A stretch of DNA of 64,000 bases from Hyperoplus lanceolatus. Taxonomy: Eukaryota; Chordata; Actinopteri; Uranoscopiformes; Ammodytidae. The stretch is taken from the NCBI GenBank assembly GCA_026929865.2, contig CM049407.1:20081001-20145000 (forward strand), read 5' to 3'. Shown piece by piece: positions 39,201-51,770 of the stretch. A program made the translations under genes and the position numbers. How positions within the stretch are numbered: position 1 is the stretch's first letter; each line of letters begins with the position of its first letter. The notes under the pieces were generated by a model. That model had not been told where the DNA came from, did not search any database, and saw only the letters and a list, made by a program, of their open reading frames with translations.

Positions 39201-42200
39201 TAGACCTCACCTTCTACTCACCCCTGACCGGCCTCAGCCGAAGTCGAACAAATCTGCAAATCGCAGCCTTTGGTGGACGAATTCACCTCGAAGCACCAAC
39301 CCTTAGGTTACAAAGCTACTTGCGAAAATGCTAGTGGTATATCACACAACAATATTTGTGTGTCCTGCTAGTACGCGAGAAGATAGAAGGAACAGATCCT
39401 AGAGTGACTCCCTGAATATATAGACATTCCCGGGTCACCCAGGTGTCACAGGTGACTATTTTGGTATAAGATCTCGACCTGCGCATGCGCGCGATGGAAC
39501 ATCCAGTGCTGAAAGCACCGCCTCTGGCGGTCAGTAGGAACGAAATAGAACATTGCAGTTTTAAGACAGTTTTAACTGCTCTGTATACAGTTTTTATACA
39601 GAATTCTGCTAGACATATTTGTAATTTTGTTTTTGTTTTTACTATTCTCAAATATTAAATGTTTTTATGAAATACTGGACAATTTGTAAACGGCCTCAAC
39701 ACAAAAAGGTTGGGAACCACTGACTGGTTTGATCTTTAATAATGTGTCGTATTTTATATGCTTAATGATTGTCCTGCTTTTTTTAAAGATATCAAATCTT
39801 ATTCTGGAAAGTGCAGAGGATGCACTTAATATTTAGTAAGTTTAGTAAGTAGAAACTTAAAAGCAGCAGAAAACAGAAATACTCAATTAAAAATCAAGTA
39901 CCTCTAATTTGTACTTCAGTAATCAGTATTTGACTAAATGTACTTAGTTTCTTTCCACCAATGCAAGTAGATGATCTAAATCCATTGTTTGCAAAGTATC
40001 CAAATGGTCACCGGGGGCAGATTGGCAAACAGTGAGTTAGTGAACGAATGAAACAGTATGTCTACAACACATGTAGAGTCCCCTCCATAAGTATCGGAAC
40101 AGTGAGGCCAATTCCTTTATTTTTGCTGTAGACTGGAAACATTTGGGTTTGACACCAAAAGATGAATATGAGACAATAGATCAACATTTCAGCTTTCATT
40201 TCCAGGTATTCACATCTGGATCTGATACACAAGTGAGAAGATAGCATTTTTTGAAAAGGCACACCACATTTTTAGGCGAGCAAAAGTATTGGAACAGATA
40301 GAATTTAAATAAATTAAAGTGAATAAACCATAATATTTTGTCGCAAATACTTTGCTTGCAATAACCGCATCAAGCCTGTGACCCATTGACATCACAAAAC
40401 GTTTGCATTCTTCTTTTGTGATGCTTTTCCAGGCTTTCACCGCAGCCTCATTCAGTTGCTGTTTGTTTTGGGGGGTTACTCTCTTCACTCACCTCTTTAG
40501 CAGGTAAAATGCATGCTCTATAGTGTTTAAGTCTGGAGATTGACTTGGCCAGTCTAAAACCTTCCATTTCTTGCTCCTGATGAACTCCTTTGTTGTTTTT
40601 GCAGTTTTTTTAGATCATTATCTTGCTGCATGATGAAGGATCTTCCAATCAGTTTTTTTGCATCTTTCTTTAAATTGGCAGACCGAATGTTTCTGTAGAC
40701 TTCTAAGTTCATTTTGCTGTTGCCATCATGTGTTACTGTGTTGTTGTCAAGATGAACCTTTACCAAAGTGATGGAAAGGCTAAAGTTTGGAGAAAGAAAG
40801 GATCTACTCATGATCCCAAACATACAGGCTCATCTGTGAAACACGGTAGAGGCAATGTCATGGCTTGGGCTTGCGTGGCTTCTTCTCGGATGGGCTCATT
40901 ATTCTTCATTGATGATGTAACACATGATGGCAACAGCAAAATGAACTCAGAAGTTTACAGAAACATTTTGTCTGTCAATTTAAGGAAAAATGCAACCAAA
41001 CTGATTGGAAGGTCCTCCGTAATGCAGCAAGATATTGACCCAAAACACAACAAAGGAGTTAATCAGGGTCAAGAAGTGGAAGGTTTTAGACTGGCTAAGT
41101 CAATCTCCAGACTCAAACGCTATAGAGCATGCATTTTACCTGCTAAAGAGGAGACTTAAGAGAGTAACCCCCTAACACAAACAGCAACTGAATGAGGCTG
41201 CGGTGAAAGCCTGGAAAAGCATCACAAAAGAAGAATGCAAACGTTTTGTGATGTCAATGGGTCACAGGCTTGATGCGGTTATTGCAAGCAAAGGATTTGC
41301 GACAAAATATTGCGTTTTATTCACTTTAATTTATTTAAAGTCTATCTGTTCCAATACTTCTGCTCACCTAAAAATGTGGTGTTCCTTTACAAATAATGAT
41401 ATCTTCTCAGTTGTGTATCGGATCCAGATGTGAATACCTGGAAATGAAAGCTGAAATGTTGATCTATTGTCTCATATTCATCTTTTGGTGTCAAACCCAA
41501 ATGTTTCCAGTCTACAGCAAAAATAAAGGAATTAGCCTCACTGTTCCGATACTTATGGAGGGGACTGTATCCTTTTGCAATAGAATTTCTTATGGTTAGA
41601 AAAGGATACGGATGCACCTGTAGAGTTAAATAAATGAGGAGCTTCTCATTTGGCTGGTTTAAACTGTCAGGCCTGATGCCACAGTGCTACAGAGAAAAGC
41701 TATTCTCTCATTCATAATGCAAGAGAAGCAGCAGATGGAAAGGGAAAGCCCACTAGGTAGCCGTCTGCGTGGGGTGCCTGTGGAATTCAGGTAAGCCAAT
41801 CACAGCTGGTATATAACTTTGCTGATATGCAACCTACTTTATGATCACATGATGCCATGTTGTCACAATACATCAGTGAAATGCTTCCAGCCACATGAAA
41901 AAAGGCCAAAGTTGGGTTTTACCTGGCTCTAAAACCTGCAGCATGTCCTCATTTCAATCAGTCAATAAACCTGAACAAAACTAAATATCGTCACAGAACA
42001 TACTAAGCCAATTTTCTTTAAATGTGCACATGGAGTCACAGTATGACAGTGGTTACAGAGCAGGTTTAATTTTGTTCAAAAGAGAGTTCAGCTTCGGGTT
42101 GAGTGGTGAATCAACAGGAGGAAAATTATTCCGAAGATAAGAATAATTTAATAGTGTTGACTGCAGATGGCCCAAACACAGACCAACCAGCACAGAGCAT

Positions 42201-45200
42201 ATTACCCAGATCTCCCAGCTGCACATGGCCCAACACGAACAGGCCTCCCTTCTTCAGCTGGTTGACAAAGAGGATGAGTTGACAGGACGAGCGAGGGTTG
42301 GCCACCATCAGCAGCACCTGCGGCCTCCAGAACTTCACGTGGTCTTTCCTCACATCCAGCATCAGCAGATACTTACGCACCTAAACCAAAAAGGAAGGTT
42401 AGTAAGTAAGTAAGTAAAAAAAAGTCTATTGGTAACACGTCACAATAAGGGTACATTAATAACGTGTGAGTGAATGCTATTAACGGTTAGTTAATGCAAA
42501 TTAGGCATTAACTAACTGTCGATTAATGTACCCAACCCTTATCATTAAAAATAACAACAAAAATACACAAAACAAACACGATAAAAAGTAATACAAAAAT
42601 AAAAGCAAAATAAGCAGGCGGCGACAAACAGCGAGGTTAAGTTTAAGGCAGCGCGATGAATGAAAGAAGAGTGGAACGGAGCCATAGTTTGGTTGCATTA
42701 ACCGAAATGTCTGTCTGAATAAAAAAAAAAAATCAGCCGTTTCATAAATAGTTCACGTGATTCAAGAGATCTCAGTTTTAATGGGGAGGGCATTCTAAAG
42801 ATTTTGACTGAAAATGTGGGTTTCATGTCATGCGCGCGCCTGCCTCCAGATAGTATACTGTACCTGGTGGAAGATGAGAGCCTGGCTGATGTAGCCCCAG
42901 CTGCTGGTGGGCGATCTATAGTGGAGGAAGAGCAGCAGCAGTAACAGCAGGACGATGCTGCCCGAGGAGTACACAGGGTTGATGACGAACATCATCACCA
43001 AACAGCTCAGCAGACCCAGCAGGCAGGTGTGCCAGGAGAAGAACTGGAAGGTCGGTCTGTTAAACACACACACACGGAGAGAGAGAGAATATAAAAACTG
43101 AGGCAGCGGCACTCATGACATACAAAGGGCGAAAAGAGGCAATACATATGAATTTTACTGTCCCTTTAAAATATATGACAATATTTTATATCACATTGAG
43201 GCGGATCAGATTAATTAATGTCAATTGAGCTGAGGACTAGTGCTAACATTTATGGCTTTGTAAATCGTTTAACTAAAAAAGTTTATAAAAAGATCTTCAA
43301 GTTTATCCCCTTTTTTTTTTTTTTTTTTTAAAATAACATTCCCAATATTTTCCTCCACCCCCAACTTTTTTTTTTTTTTTCCTAAAAATGAGGAAGAATA
43401 TTGAATAATTTTTTTTTAATATGATTGATGGACAGTATGATACTGATATATGTCAGTAGAGATTTCTACCAGTGATTGACTTTTTATATTACCTGAAATT
43501 GGGTGCTGACGCCCACTCAAGAGCCAAACAGGCCAGGTCAACCGCAGCATAGGCAAGCAGGTAGAACACAGTCACCAAGGCTGCTATAGAATTGAGCTGG
43601 CCTGCAAAAACTACACACTGGAACACAAAACACACCACAGCTTAGGACACTGGTTGTAATTCTGAACATACAAGAAGAATGCACAGAAACCTGCGCTAAC
43701 CTGTGCCAGAGCCCAGGTGTACAGCACTGCAACCCATGGGTTCCCCGAGTTCGATGTGATGGTGGCTGGGGCTAGCGGTAAACCTGCGAGGAAGAACAAA
43801 AGTCTCTAAGAGAATGACTCATAGTGCACATATACAAGGACCTGATGTGAGGAGGAAAAAAGCTCAAGCCCTCACCAAACAGATGATCCAGGGCCAGAGC
43901 GTGAAGGATACGCGACGCTCCGATCATGGAGCACATCGCGGCCGACAGAGAGGCGCAGTATATCCCCACGGTGACGAACGGCGGCCAAAGGTTTATCTTC
44001 TGGAGGAACCCATAATCCTGAATCAACAGGGTCCTAAAGAAATAGAAACACACGGCAATACACAATTGTCGATCTCTCTTGTGACTTAGTAAACCTGGCC
44101 TAAAATAGTAAAAATCAATATATGATATTAAAGTTGGGTGTCTCAATACGCTTTTACAAAAAAACTGATTGAAAATGAATGTTTGTAAATATTATTAAAC
44201 TTTGTAAAAAAAAGAAACTAGACCTTCTGACAAGACTTTGTGGGCCTGGCTGTATCAAACATGGCAACAGTCATTGTTTTTATAGAAATTTTGTGCAGAG
44301 AACTGCCGTGATTGGTTCAAAATACTTATTGTGTAATGAAAACCAGAGCATAGCCCGCTTCATCTAAATCAAAATAATGTAAAGCTAAACAAACTTAAAT
44401 AAAAATATCTTTAATGTGGATTGATAACTATGCCTAACTTTTTTCAGATGGTTACTATCATGCAACTAACTCTCCAAATTACTTAGAAGGATTTTGTGGA
44501 TTTTGGTTTTCAGGGGCTTTCATAGTGTTGTCTGCAGAATGATTTCAGACCTGTCACAGGTGGCGCCGACCAAGATGAAGAGGAGGACGTATACCACGAA
44601 CGTGTAGAAGACGGCTACGATGGTGCCTTTAGGGATGGACACACTGGGAGTCTTCAGCTCGCCTTCACACACGGAGGAAAAACAAAACATCAGGGTGTGG
44701 GCATTGTGTGGACTTGCAAAGTGAAGATTTACAGAAGTGTAATATGTGTTTAAACACAACTCTGGTTTGACATCATTCTGCATGGTGACATAAAAAGAAA
44801 GAAAGAGATGGCATGATGGAAAAATTAAAGTTTAAAAATCACACTAAGAGTACCAAAGTATCACCATCTGACTGTAGTCAAAGTAAAAGTATTGTTTTGC
44901 AGACAAATGGCCGTAGTGAATGTTATAGTTTTATACATTATATTATTGGATTATAATATTGATGCATTAATGTGTAAGGAGAATTGTATTGTTGTAGTTC
45001 AACAAGGAGCTAATTTGAGCTACATTATGAACTGTTTTATAAAACTCAATATTTATTTTATGTTTTGTAATTACAATCCTAACGTAACAAAAGCATTGAA
45101 GGTACAATGTTTCCCTGTGAAATATGGTTGAGTAGAATAAGAAGTATAAAAATCGGAATATTCAAATACAAACTATCAGGGGGCGCCCTTAGCTCAGTTG

Positions 45201-47209
45201 GTAGGGCACCCCCCCCCCCCCCCATTCCAGCCCGCGGTCATTCTCTGCATGTCACTCCCCTCTCTGCCCCATTTCAACTCTATCTCTACACTATCATAAA
45301 AATGCCAAAAAAAATATCTTAAAAAAAAAAAATCTCAGTTAATGTGCTTTGTTACAGTCCACCACCTGCAGTGACACTCTTATGGTAAGACAACAACAAG
45401 CTTTAACCTGACATGTTGGCTCCGGCCATGATGCCAGTGCAGCTGGTGAACATGACGGCGAACACGGTGGCGAAAGACATGACCGAGTTGGTGCTGTAGT
45501 CCAAAGAGTAACCAGCTGCAGTGAGAAGAATGAGGAACAAGAGTTACCTTTTATTAGATGCTCCTAAATGTATAAGCGCCGCATAGCTATTCTAGTGCAT
45601 GTTTACTTTCACATCCTCCTTGCTAACGTTGACCTTGTGCAACCGATAATAACTCACAGCCCAGGTTGTTCCTCAGAGTGGTGACGTTGTAGCCCGTGTA
45701 GCTGGCGTTGTAGCGTAAGGTCTGGTTGCCCGGCCCCTGGCGCGTGATGACAAAGTTCAGAGGTTTGACCGCCACCGAGCTGACGAAGATGGTCAACAGG
45801 GATATGGTGACCAGCAGCAATATGATGAAGGATGTGCGCGAGTAGATGTGGGCGCCCACCAGACACACCAGCAGACACAACAGAAGCACCACCGAGGAGT
45901 AGAGCACCGTGTACCAGTAACCATGAGGAAGCACGCGCACGCCCTCAGATACAGCTGACTCTATAACACAGGAAAAACAGGCAGGAAACAGAGAATCAAG
46001 AATAAAAAAGAAAGAGAAACCGAACATAATAGGGTTGCACAATATATCAAAAATGTATCGGTATCGCGATATTCGAGGTATATGCATCGCAATGACTGCT
46101 TCAACTGCAATGAAGTGTTTTCTATTCCTTGTGCCTCTGTATGTCAATATATTTGGTCATTCAGGTGTAGCCTTCCAGAAAATGTTGTAAAATGAAGATC
46201 TTTTGCAAAAGTGATCAATAAAAAATTAAATAATAAACATTGTTGAATATTGCTATCGTTTGAAATGGAAATAATGCATTTATTTCTTTCAGTGATATTT
46301 TTCATTGTCTTCAATGGCTACTTACTGTCTGGGGTCTATGTTGGCAGGGAACCCAGAGCAGAAAGACAACAACACTATATTTTGGAAATATTGGCTTATT
46401 TATCGTGATATTGTCATGGCAATATTCAACAATGTTTTCGCATATCGCAATCGTTTTTCCTGATATCGCGCAGCCCTGGAACTAAACCAACAACTTACCA
46501 GGATCCGCACCAAACACGTCAAGTATCGCCTCCACTAGACCAAGAACATACTCTCCACATGCGCACACTTTGGCCAGGAAAAACATCAAACCAATGCTGC
46601 CTCCAAACTCTGGGCCAAGAGACCTGCTTATCATGTCTGGTCACATTTAGTTAAGGTTGATCAAGGTCTCAAATGAAGTGAGGGAAGCTGTCTGCAACAT
46701 CAAATAGTATTCAGGTAAAAAAGAAGGATACAATAGGCTCCACCGCCCTGTATAGCACCATTGGTGGAGATGGCACAGATGGATAGTATTGTGAGAGATA
46801 CGATGGTGTAGGCCACAATCACCATTAAAAGACCCTGCAGCAGCCCAGCGTGACCAACCACAAACCCTGCACGAGAGATGACGTCAGCATTAGTCTCCAC
46901 TGTACAGCACAATCATTTGTTTATGCTCTAAAAAGTGACACAGACAAACAGCCATTGTCTGTTAAACACCAAAAACAGATTTTTTTTTTTTTTATACACG
47001 TATCACTCACCAGTTCTCAGGAACAGCACAATGCTGAACATGGACAGGACTGTGGGCACCATCACCCCGAAAAAGGTGTTGAGCTTTCGAGGGTCCTCCT
47101 TACTTGGGGAACCGGAGCCAGACTCGGGGCTGGCGTCTGACTCTGCGCCGCATGTCACCGCCAGGCCACATACCCCTGAACTGATGAGAGGGCTACGCTC
47201 GTTTGACAT
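33299..47209 (-). CDS. slc12a9: Solute carrier family 12 member 9 (cation-chloride cotransporter-interacting protein), complete, 13 coding exons
   Basis: Multi-pass membrane protein of the cation-chloride cotransporter family; mammalian SLC12A9 (CIP1) binds NKCC1 and its transport role is still debated. Exons (minus): 47209-47011, 46866-46732, 46636-46499, 45960-45658, 45515-45408, 44662-44551, 44033-43876, 43783-43701, 43617-43493, 43056-42864, 42380-42206, 34523-34377, 34137-33299. They join in phase to 904 aa; the human protein is about 914. Visible: N-terminal [13 protein letters not shown]1 region with [96 protein letters not shown] and the final [20 protein letters not shown] and NAS glycosylation sites lie in the large loop of exon 4. 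The donor of exon 6 (GTCTGA) is weak. Intron 11 (34,524-42,205) is swollen to 7.7 kb by two mobile elements. The gene is tail to tail with the steroid dehydrogenase. Confidence 0.96.
34972..35960 (-). pseudogene. DIRS tyrosine recombinase remnant
   Basis: Reads [16 protein letters not shown] (N-terminal SAM-like region), then an in-frame stop at 35,645, then KRVGELHAL with the first catalytic Arg, a frameshift near 35,225, [10 protein letters not shown] (His-x-x-Arg box) and FARFYG with the likely nucleophilic Tyr. All four catalytic residues are still readable although the frame is broken. Confidence 0.85.
35960..37395 (-). pseudogene. DIRS reverse transcriptase (C-terminal half) and RNase H remnant
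   Basis: Begins inside RT at [17 protein letters not shown] and keeps the catalytic box YLDDWL. After a frameshift near 37,000 come RNase H motifs ([47 protein letters not shown]). The family makes cDNA from element RNA and integrates it as a circle through its recombinase. The RT fingers region is missing, so no activity is expected. Confidence 0.85.
37396..37550 (-). pseudogene. DIRS gag remnant (zinc-finger N-terminus only)
   Basis: Opens at an ATG at 37,550 and encodes about 51 residues with paired cysteines and a histidine ([20 protein letters not shown]), the kind of zinc-binding start seen in fish DIRS gag proteins. The sequence then passes directly into the middle of the reverse transcriptase near 37,395 in another frame. 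The rest of gag and the first part of RT have been deleted. Confidence 0.6.
37600..38965. repeat. Minisatellite of about nine 108-117 bp units in the DIRS leader
   Basis: The motif GGCTAGGCAATCGAG recurs at 37724, 37840 (variant), 37952, 38060, 38173, 38289, 38406 and 38922, with a more degenerate unit near 37,608. Each unit also carries GCGAGAGCACCCAGCAACGA and CACTGGGGCGCAAATTAAAG. The units are diverged but alternate in type. No reading frame crosses them. Confidence 0.9.
38520..38893. mobile_element. 374 bp nonautonomous DNA element inside the minisatellite
   Basis: Starts TAGCCTGG and ends CCAGGCTA, flanked on both sides by GCCGCGCAC (38,511-38,519 and 38,894-38,902), a 9 bp target duplication or 8 bp with one extra matching base. 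No coding capacity. hAT-like by termini, class uncertain. Confidence 0.7.
40076..41567. mobile_element. Fold-back Tc1 element with two inverted transposase 3' halves
   Basis: Flanked by TA (40,074-40,075 and 41,568-41,569) with ends CAGTCCCCTCCATAAGTAT (left end has GAG). From both ends inward come matching inverted copies of the transposase C-terminal half ([20 protein letters not shown] and [11 protein letters not shown]), reaching [10 protein letters not shown] on each side. The unpaired centre (about 40,742-40,916) carries one copy of the preceding segment ([16 protein letters not shown] to FFIDD). The N-terminal DNA-binding half is absent, so it codes for no transposase. It lies in slc12a9 intron 11. 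Confidence 0.88.
42431..42542. mobile_element. Short copy of the same MITE in slc12a9 intron 10
   Basis: GGTAACACGTCACAATAAGG at one end, AATGTACCCAACCCTTAT at the other, and GGCATTAACTAACTG inside. Confidence 0.55.
45178..45335 (+). mobile_element. tRNA-derived SINE, same family, in slc12a9 intron 5
   Basis: GGGGGCGCCCTTAGCTCAGT at its head, a C run replacing the anticodon region, CCAGCCCGCGGTCATTCTCT, CTCTGCCCCATTTCAACTC and an A-rich tail. Confidence 0.75.
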
Positions 47210-47293
47210 GGTGGCTGAGAAGAGTCTGGGACCAGTCTGAGAAAAAAAGATATGAGATAGAAATATAACTTCAGTAGAATAAAACAAAAACGG

Positions 47294-47790
47294 TTAAAAG
47301 GTCACATATTATGCTAATTTTCAGGTTAAAAACTGTGATTTGGGTTTCTACTAGAAACTGTTTTCATGGTGTAGTGTCTGAAAAAAAAGTCTTAGTTTCG
47401 CCCAGTGCAATTGCTGAATCTCCCCTGTTCAGCCTCTGTCTGAAATGCTCTGTTTTGGCTAAACACCTGCCTTCCAAAAAGCCTAGTCTGCAGTGATTGG
47501 TCCAGTCCCCCCATGGGGCACAGGCATTGACAGTTAGATTCAGGGTATCTGGGGGTATGCTTAACTCAGGTGGAGGTTGTAATGAAGTAGTAGGTAATGA
47601 GATGCATGGCTTCTCTACTTATGACATTATAAGGGGAGATCTATCTGAATGGGGTTTTTGAACACATGTTTTCAGAATGTGGAGAGGGTTGTTTTTTTCT
47701 CATACTTTGGGACTCTATAGACACACCGGGGGACCATGTGAATGTTGAAAAACCATGAAAAGGGGCATTTTGCATAAAGGTGACCTTTAA
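47294..47790. mobile_element. TTAA-type MITE, full copy
   Basis: TTAAAAGGTCACATATTATGC at the left and GACCTTTAA at the right. Internal GGGTTTTTGAACACATG and CTCATACTTTGGGA also occur at 1,718-1,858 and, inverted, at 59,805-60,692. Confidence 0.7.
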
Positions 47791-50025
47791 ATACCTGGCT
47801 GTGCAGCATTGTCTGCTTAGTAGAAAATAAAAGTGGTGTATTTGTACATCACAGCCTCAGTCAGTTTATAGCGTTGTGTGTGTGTGTGTGTGAAACATAT
47901 CGCTCTCCATCATTAAGCCCCGCGGGCAAATATTCCTCATGCACAGCTCTCATTTTCCCCTAACAGACGGGTCATGATTAAGAGAAAGCCTGTAAGGTAA
48001 AATACATCACATGCCTCGCACACGGTCCCCTTTTAGATAAGCTTTTGTTCACCAGTGTGTGCTCGTGTTAAACATGCTCCAATCTTTAAGGGCCAAAGTG
48101 ACTTGAAGAGACCACAAGTAGTAGTTTTTCACAGAGGACTTGAACTAAAATCAAAACAACAGTGCTAACACAAATAGCTATCTTACGACTGGTTTATTGT
48201 CCGATCATGCTGCCTTTGCTCTATATGTCATGTGTATATTTGAATGAACATATTACTGCTCTTTTATCACTGTAATATTGCACATTTTGTTATTTCGGTC
48301 ACTCTCTATTATTTCTCCCCGTTATTTGTTTTTTTTCTTCCTATGATTATTAATTTATTTCAAAATCTTGTATTGCATGTAGCCTAAGTATTGTACTCTT
48401 GATTCGAATCAAGCTTATGAGCGTGAGCGAGCCACAAGCACACAGGCATTTGGCCTTTTGACATTAAAACACATCATGTGCACAGGAGCACACATCATGC
48501 AGCGTCTTGTGAATGTAACAGGCCTCAGGTTAAAAAAAAATTAAAACTTCAAGAGAGTTGCACAGCTTCTGAGCAAGTGCAAATATTAGAAATCTAAACC
48601 CTGAACATATGTAGATAATGCACCTCAACATGAGCAATCATTTGTTTAAAATTCACAAAACGAAGTTGTCAAAAAAAAGATATTTGTCTGTTCTATTGCT
48701 TTTCTCACTCCCCCTCTCTGCATCCTTTTACAACACAAAAGATCTGAAGCACTGAAACGCCACCAGAGTAGAACCTGAGAGTGGAGTGTTGTGACCGTAG
48801 CTCCCCTTTAATGAAAGCTCACACCCCAGGTTGGTATTTGCAGTCAGCTGATTCACATCTGCCTGTCTGTTTTGACACACGACTCAAAGCCAAGAGTAGA
48901 CCATCTCAGTTGGCCCAATCTGTGCACAGGTGATCTCAGTGGTTCTGTCTCTCAGATGGTGTCAGCTTTCACCTCTACTCTTTCTCAAGCACTTTTCATC
49001 ACTAAAGCTGTTCCCAGATCTGTGAGACATATGAGGATTGCCTAAAGGAATCACATGATGGGAAAACCAGAATTGGGACAGAGATTTTAGGATTCACACT
49101 ATACAATCAAAGCATGATGGGATGTGTGGCAGATAAGCTCCTATAGTAATTAGCGAGGGAATCACACCTACTAACTCGTTCTTTTCTACACATTATTTGA
49201 ACTGTAGAGATGAAACAACTCTTTGAACAAACCATTAGTCACGAGACAGAAAGTTAGGCAGCATTTATTTTGACCTACCATTCCAATTTGTCAAGAAAAA
49301 ATATCAAAAACTCACTGGTTCCAAATGCTTAGAATGAGTTTACTTGAGTTTAAGAAACAAACAATGAATGCCTACATGGACTGATTAACAATACATCCTG
49401 AAGATAATCAGCAGGCCATGTAGCCTGAATTAGGAATTCAATTTGAAGATTTATGCAGCCTATGTTTAACAGTGGACAACCACTAGCCGACCAATAAACA
49501 CAGCCCTGAATAATAAGACACCCTGTGCACCAACATAGTGGGATAAGCTGTCAGTGGTTTGAATAGGGAAGTTGAGACAGTCAGAGGTCATGCAGTGACC
49601 GACATATAGGCTACTGCATAAGGGCAAATATTTGGGATGTTGACGACTGTAGGCCTACCTGTCAAAGGCTGTTCAGGGTGTGCAGACCGCACTTTAAAAA
49701 CAAGTCGCTCACCAATATAGATACCCGTTTCCGTCATATTAACGTAGCGAGAGGGGTGGATCAACTGCGGCAATACAACTTTGTGTCTTTTAGGGGGCAA
49801 AAAAAGTGGATTGAAAAAAACAAAACGCCGGGTGCGCAGCTGCATCTTGGGTAAAATAAATGTCTGTTTACGTTTTGAGTGTCTCTCGGTCATAAAGTGA
49901 CTCCCCGGTAGGCCTACTACTCCTAAAATCAAATGTGTCATTTAACAGCAACGCAGGATATAGCCTACGAGCCGTGATGTCCCGCAACCCCCTGCTGATG
50001 AAACGCCGAGGACAGTCAAACTTAC
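47791..50025. other. Probable 5' intron of slc12a9, no coding exon seen
   Basis: No open frame with domain resemblance. It lies between the first coding exon and the proposed noncoding exon. Confidence 0.45.
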
Positions 50026-50320
50026 CCCGCTGCTGAACCTCCTTAACACAGTTTCCTCCACTTCCTGCTTGTCAAACCGCTGCTACAGTATTTCCTGCCG
50101 TCCAACTGAGTCCTGATGTCCAGCTGCTGTTTCTAAACTGCGTGTATCAGTTCCAGGTTTCGAGTCGGGCAGATGCGCGGAGGACGGTCAAGTACGGGTC
50201 CGCAGCAGCAGGCCGGGTGGACACGGGCCGAGCTGGACTGGCCCGGGAGTTGGATGCTGTGGAGGACGCGCTGCCCAATAACAACACAGCAGCCATGGCA
50301 CGCCTCGTTCCCCTATTATT
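50026..50320 (-). promoter_or_regulatory. Likely slc12a9 noncoding first exon and promoter
   Basis: On the minus strand a donor CAGCGGG/GTAAGTTTG ends at 50,026, preceded by a GC- and CpG-rich stretch without repeats. The coding exon at 47,209 is preceded by a good acceptor (TTTTTCTCAG/ACTGG at about 47,239), so an upstream 5' UTR exon is required. The pairing of the two sites is an inference. Confidence 0.45.
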
Positions 50321-51577
50321 TGTTCAAAAGTGTCACGGGAGAGGGGAAACCGCCCATGTGACTGCCAGAGAGGGGAGGGCAAAAATACCAAATATGAGCA
50401 AAGGTAGGCCAGTGCTCGTCAAAAAAAGGGGGACGCCCCAATTATTTGCAGAGCAGTCAAACGTGACGTCATCGGTGATGTTAATACAATCGAATCAGTG
50501 GACATGCTTTGTGTGTTATGCACTGTGAAAGAAAGAAAAAAACTTGTGAATGCATGATGTAGGCTACACATCATGAAGCCTATGTCAGTCAGCATCAGGC
50601 GCCGATGTAAAGTTTTTCTGCAGGCTGAAATGTAATTCCATTTATACACACCAGGAGTCCCTGTTGAGAAAGAAACCATAAAAAATGTTATTCCTATGTA
50701 GGTTAAAAAATACAGCACTAAAACTTTACAGGGTGTTGATATGGGGATTGCATGATGTTTTAATGAGGAAAAGAGGGGCAGGGTGTACTGACTGTAAAGG
50801 GTCAGGCAACCTCTTGTTGGACATGTGGCATCTCCTCTGGAAGACAGTGAAGCCACATCCACCACAACAAGCTTCCATTACTTCACAATTTCAAATAATT
50901 TACCATTTGCCCATGTCTTATAGGGAACATGCCAGAAATGCTACTTTCTCTGGCAACAAACAAAAGCCTATAGAGAAATAAAGAGATCACGTATTTGATA
51001 TGCTTCCTTTTCTGTTATTTGTTTAATCATAACACCCGTCACTGGACAAAAAGTAGTAAAAGTCTGTTGACATCAAGGAAAAATACCACTGATGTGGCTA
51101 CTTACCACACACATGAGACATAAAGGCCTGACAGGATTTCATTTCATTAGAATTACACTTTTATAACCTGCATACTGGATCATGATTGGCTTCCTGGTTG
51201 AGATGTCACAAAATCTGGTTCCTACAAACATGTTTTATAGGTCCACCAAAAGTACTCTTATTTCTATGAAAAGGAATTGGGTCAAATTTTTCTGCGAAAA
51301 TCCAAAGGATGTGACTTTTTTGCGATGCACCTGAGCGTGTTAGTGCATATAAACAGGAGAAGAAGAAGCTCAACCGGCAAGTCACAACAGCCAGAGTCGC
51401 TAGAATCATAACCGTGCAACAAAAATGACCTCATCCATCATTAAAACTGGTCAACCACACGCCGTCTTGTGTATTACCGTTCCGGACAGTGCTATCATGG
51501 GCAGCTCACTTTATCACCACTGGTGCCGCTATTGAGAAGGAATTTGTGATAGTTCCATAGGGGCCCTTTAAAGGTAC

Positions 51578-51770
51578 GGTAATGGGGGCGCTGGTGGTGC
51601 ATTGGTTAGAGTGTCCCCCTCCCACCCCCCTCACTAGACTCAGTCCTTTTGGCAGTGACCCGGTTCGAGTCCGACTCGTGGTTGCTTCACTCTATGTCAT
51701 TCCCTTCTCTGTCCCATTTCATCTCTGTCCCTTTGCACTAAGAAATACATCTTTAAAGGAAAAAAGGTGT
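51578..51770 (+). mobile_element. tRNA-derived SINE, related family
   Basis: Head GGGGGCGCTGGTGGTGCATT, B box CGGTTCGAGTCCGACTC, body TTCTCTGTCCCATTTCATC and an A-rich tail. It differs from the 45,178 copy in its A box. Confidence 0.65.

Larger units (their letters stand above)
34606..39551 (-). mobile_element. DIRS-type tyrosine-recombinase retrotransposon, internally deleted, in slc12a9 intron 11
   Basis: Order on the minus strand: left inverted terminal repeat (39,551 to about 39,372), leader with a minisatellite, start of gag, truncated RT, RNase H, tyrosine recombinase, internal complementary region (34,935-34,852), right inverted terminal repeat (about 34,811-34,606). Both ends read inward as GACCGCCAGAGGCGGTGC. 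The right repeat has an extra 23 or so outer bases, and the internal complementary region equals the complement of the right outer end joined to the left outer end, which is the DIRS hallmark. No target duplication is apparent, as expected. The coding part has frameshifts near 37,000, 36,000 and 35,225 and an in-frame stop at 35,645, so the copy is dead. Confidence 0.93.
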
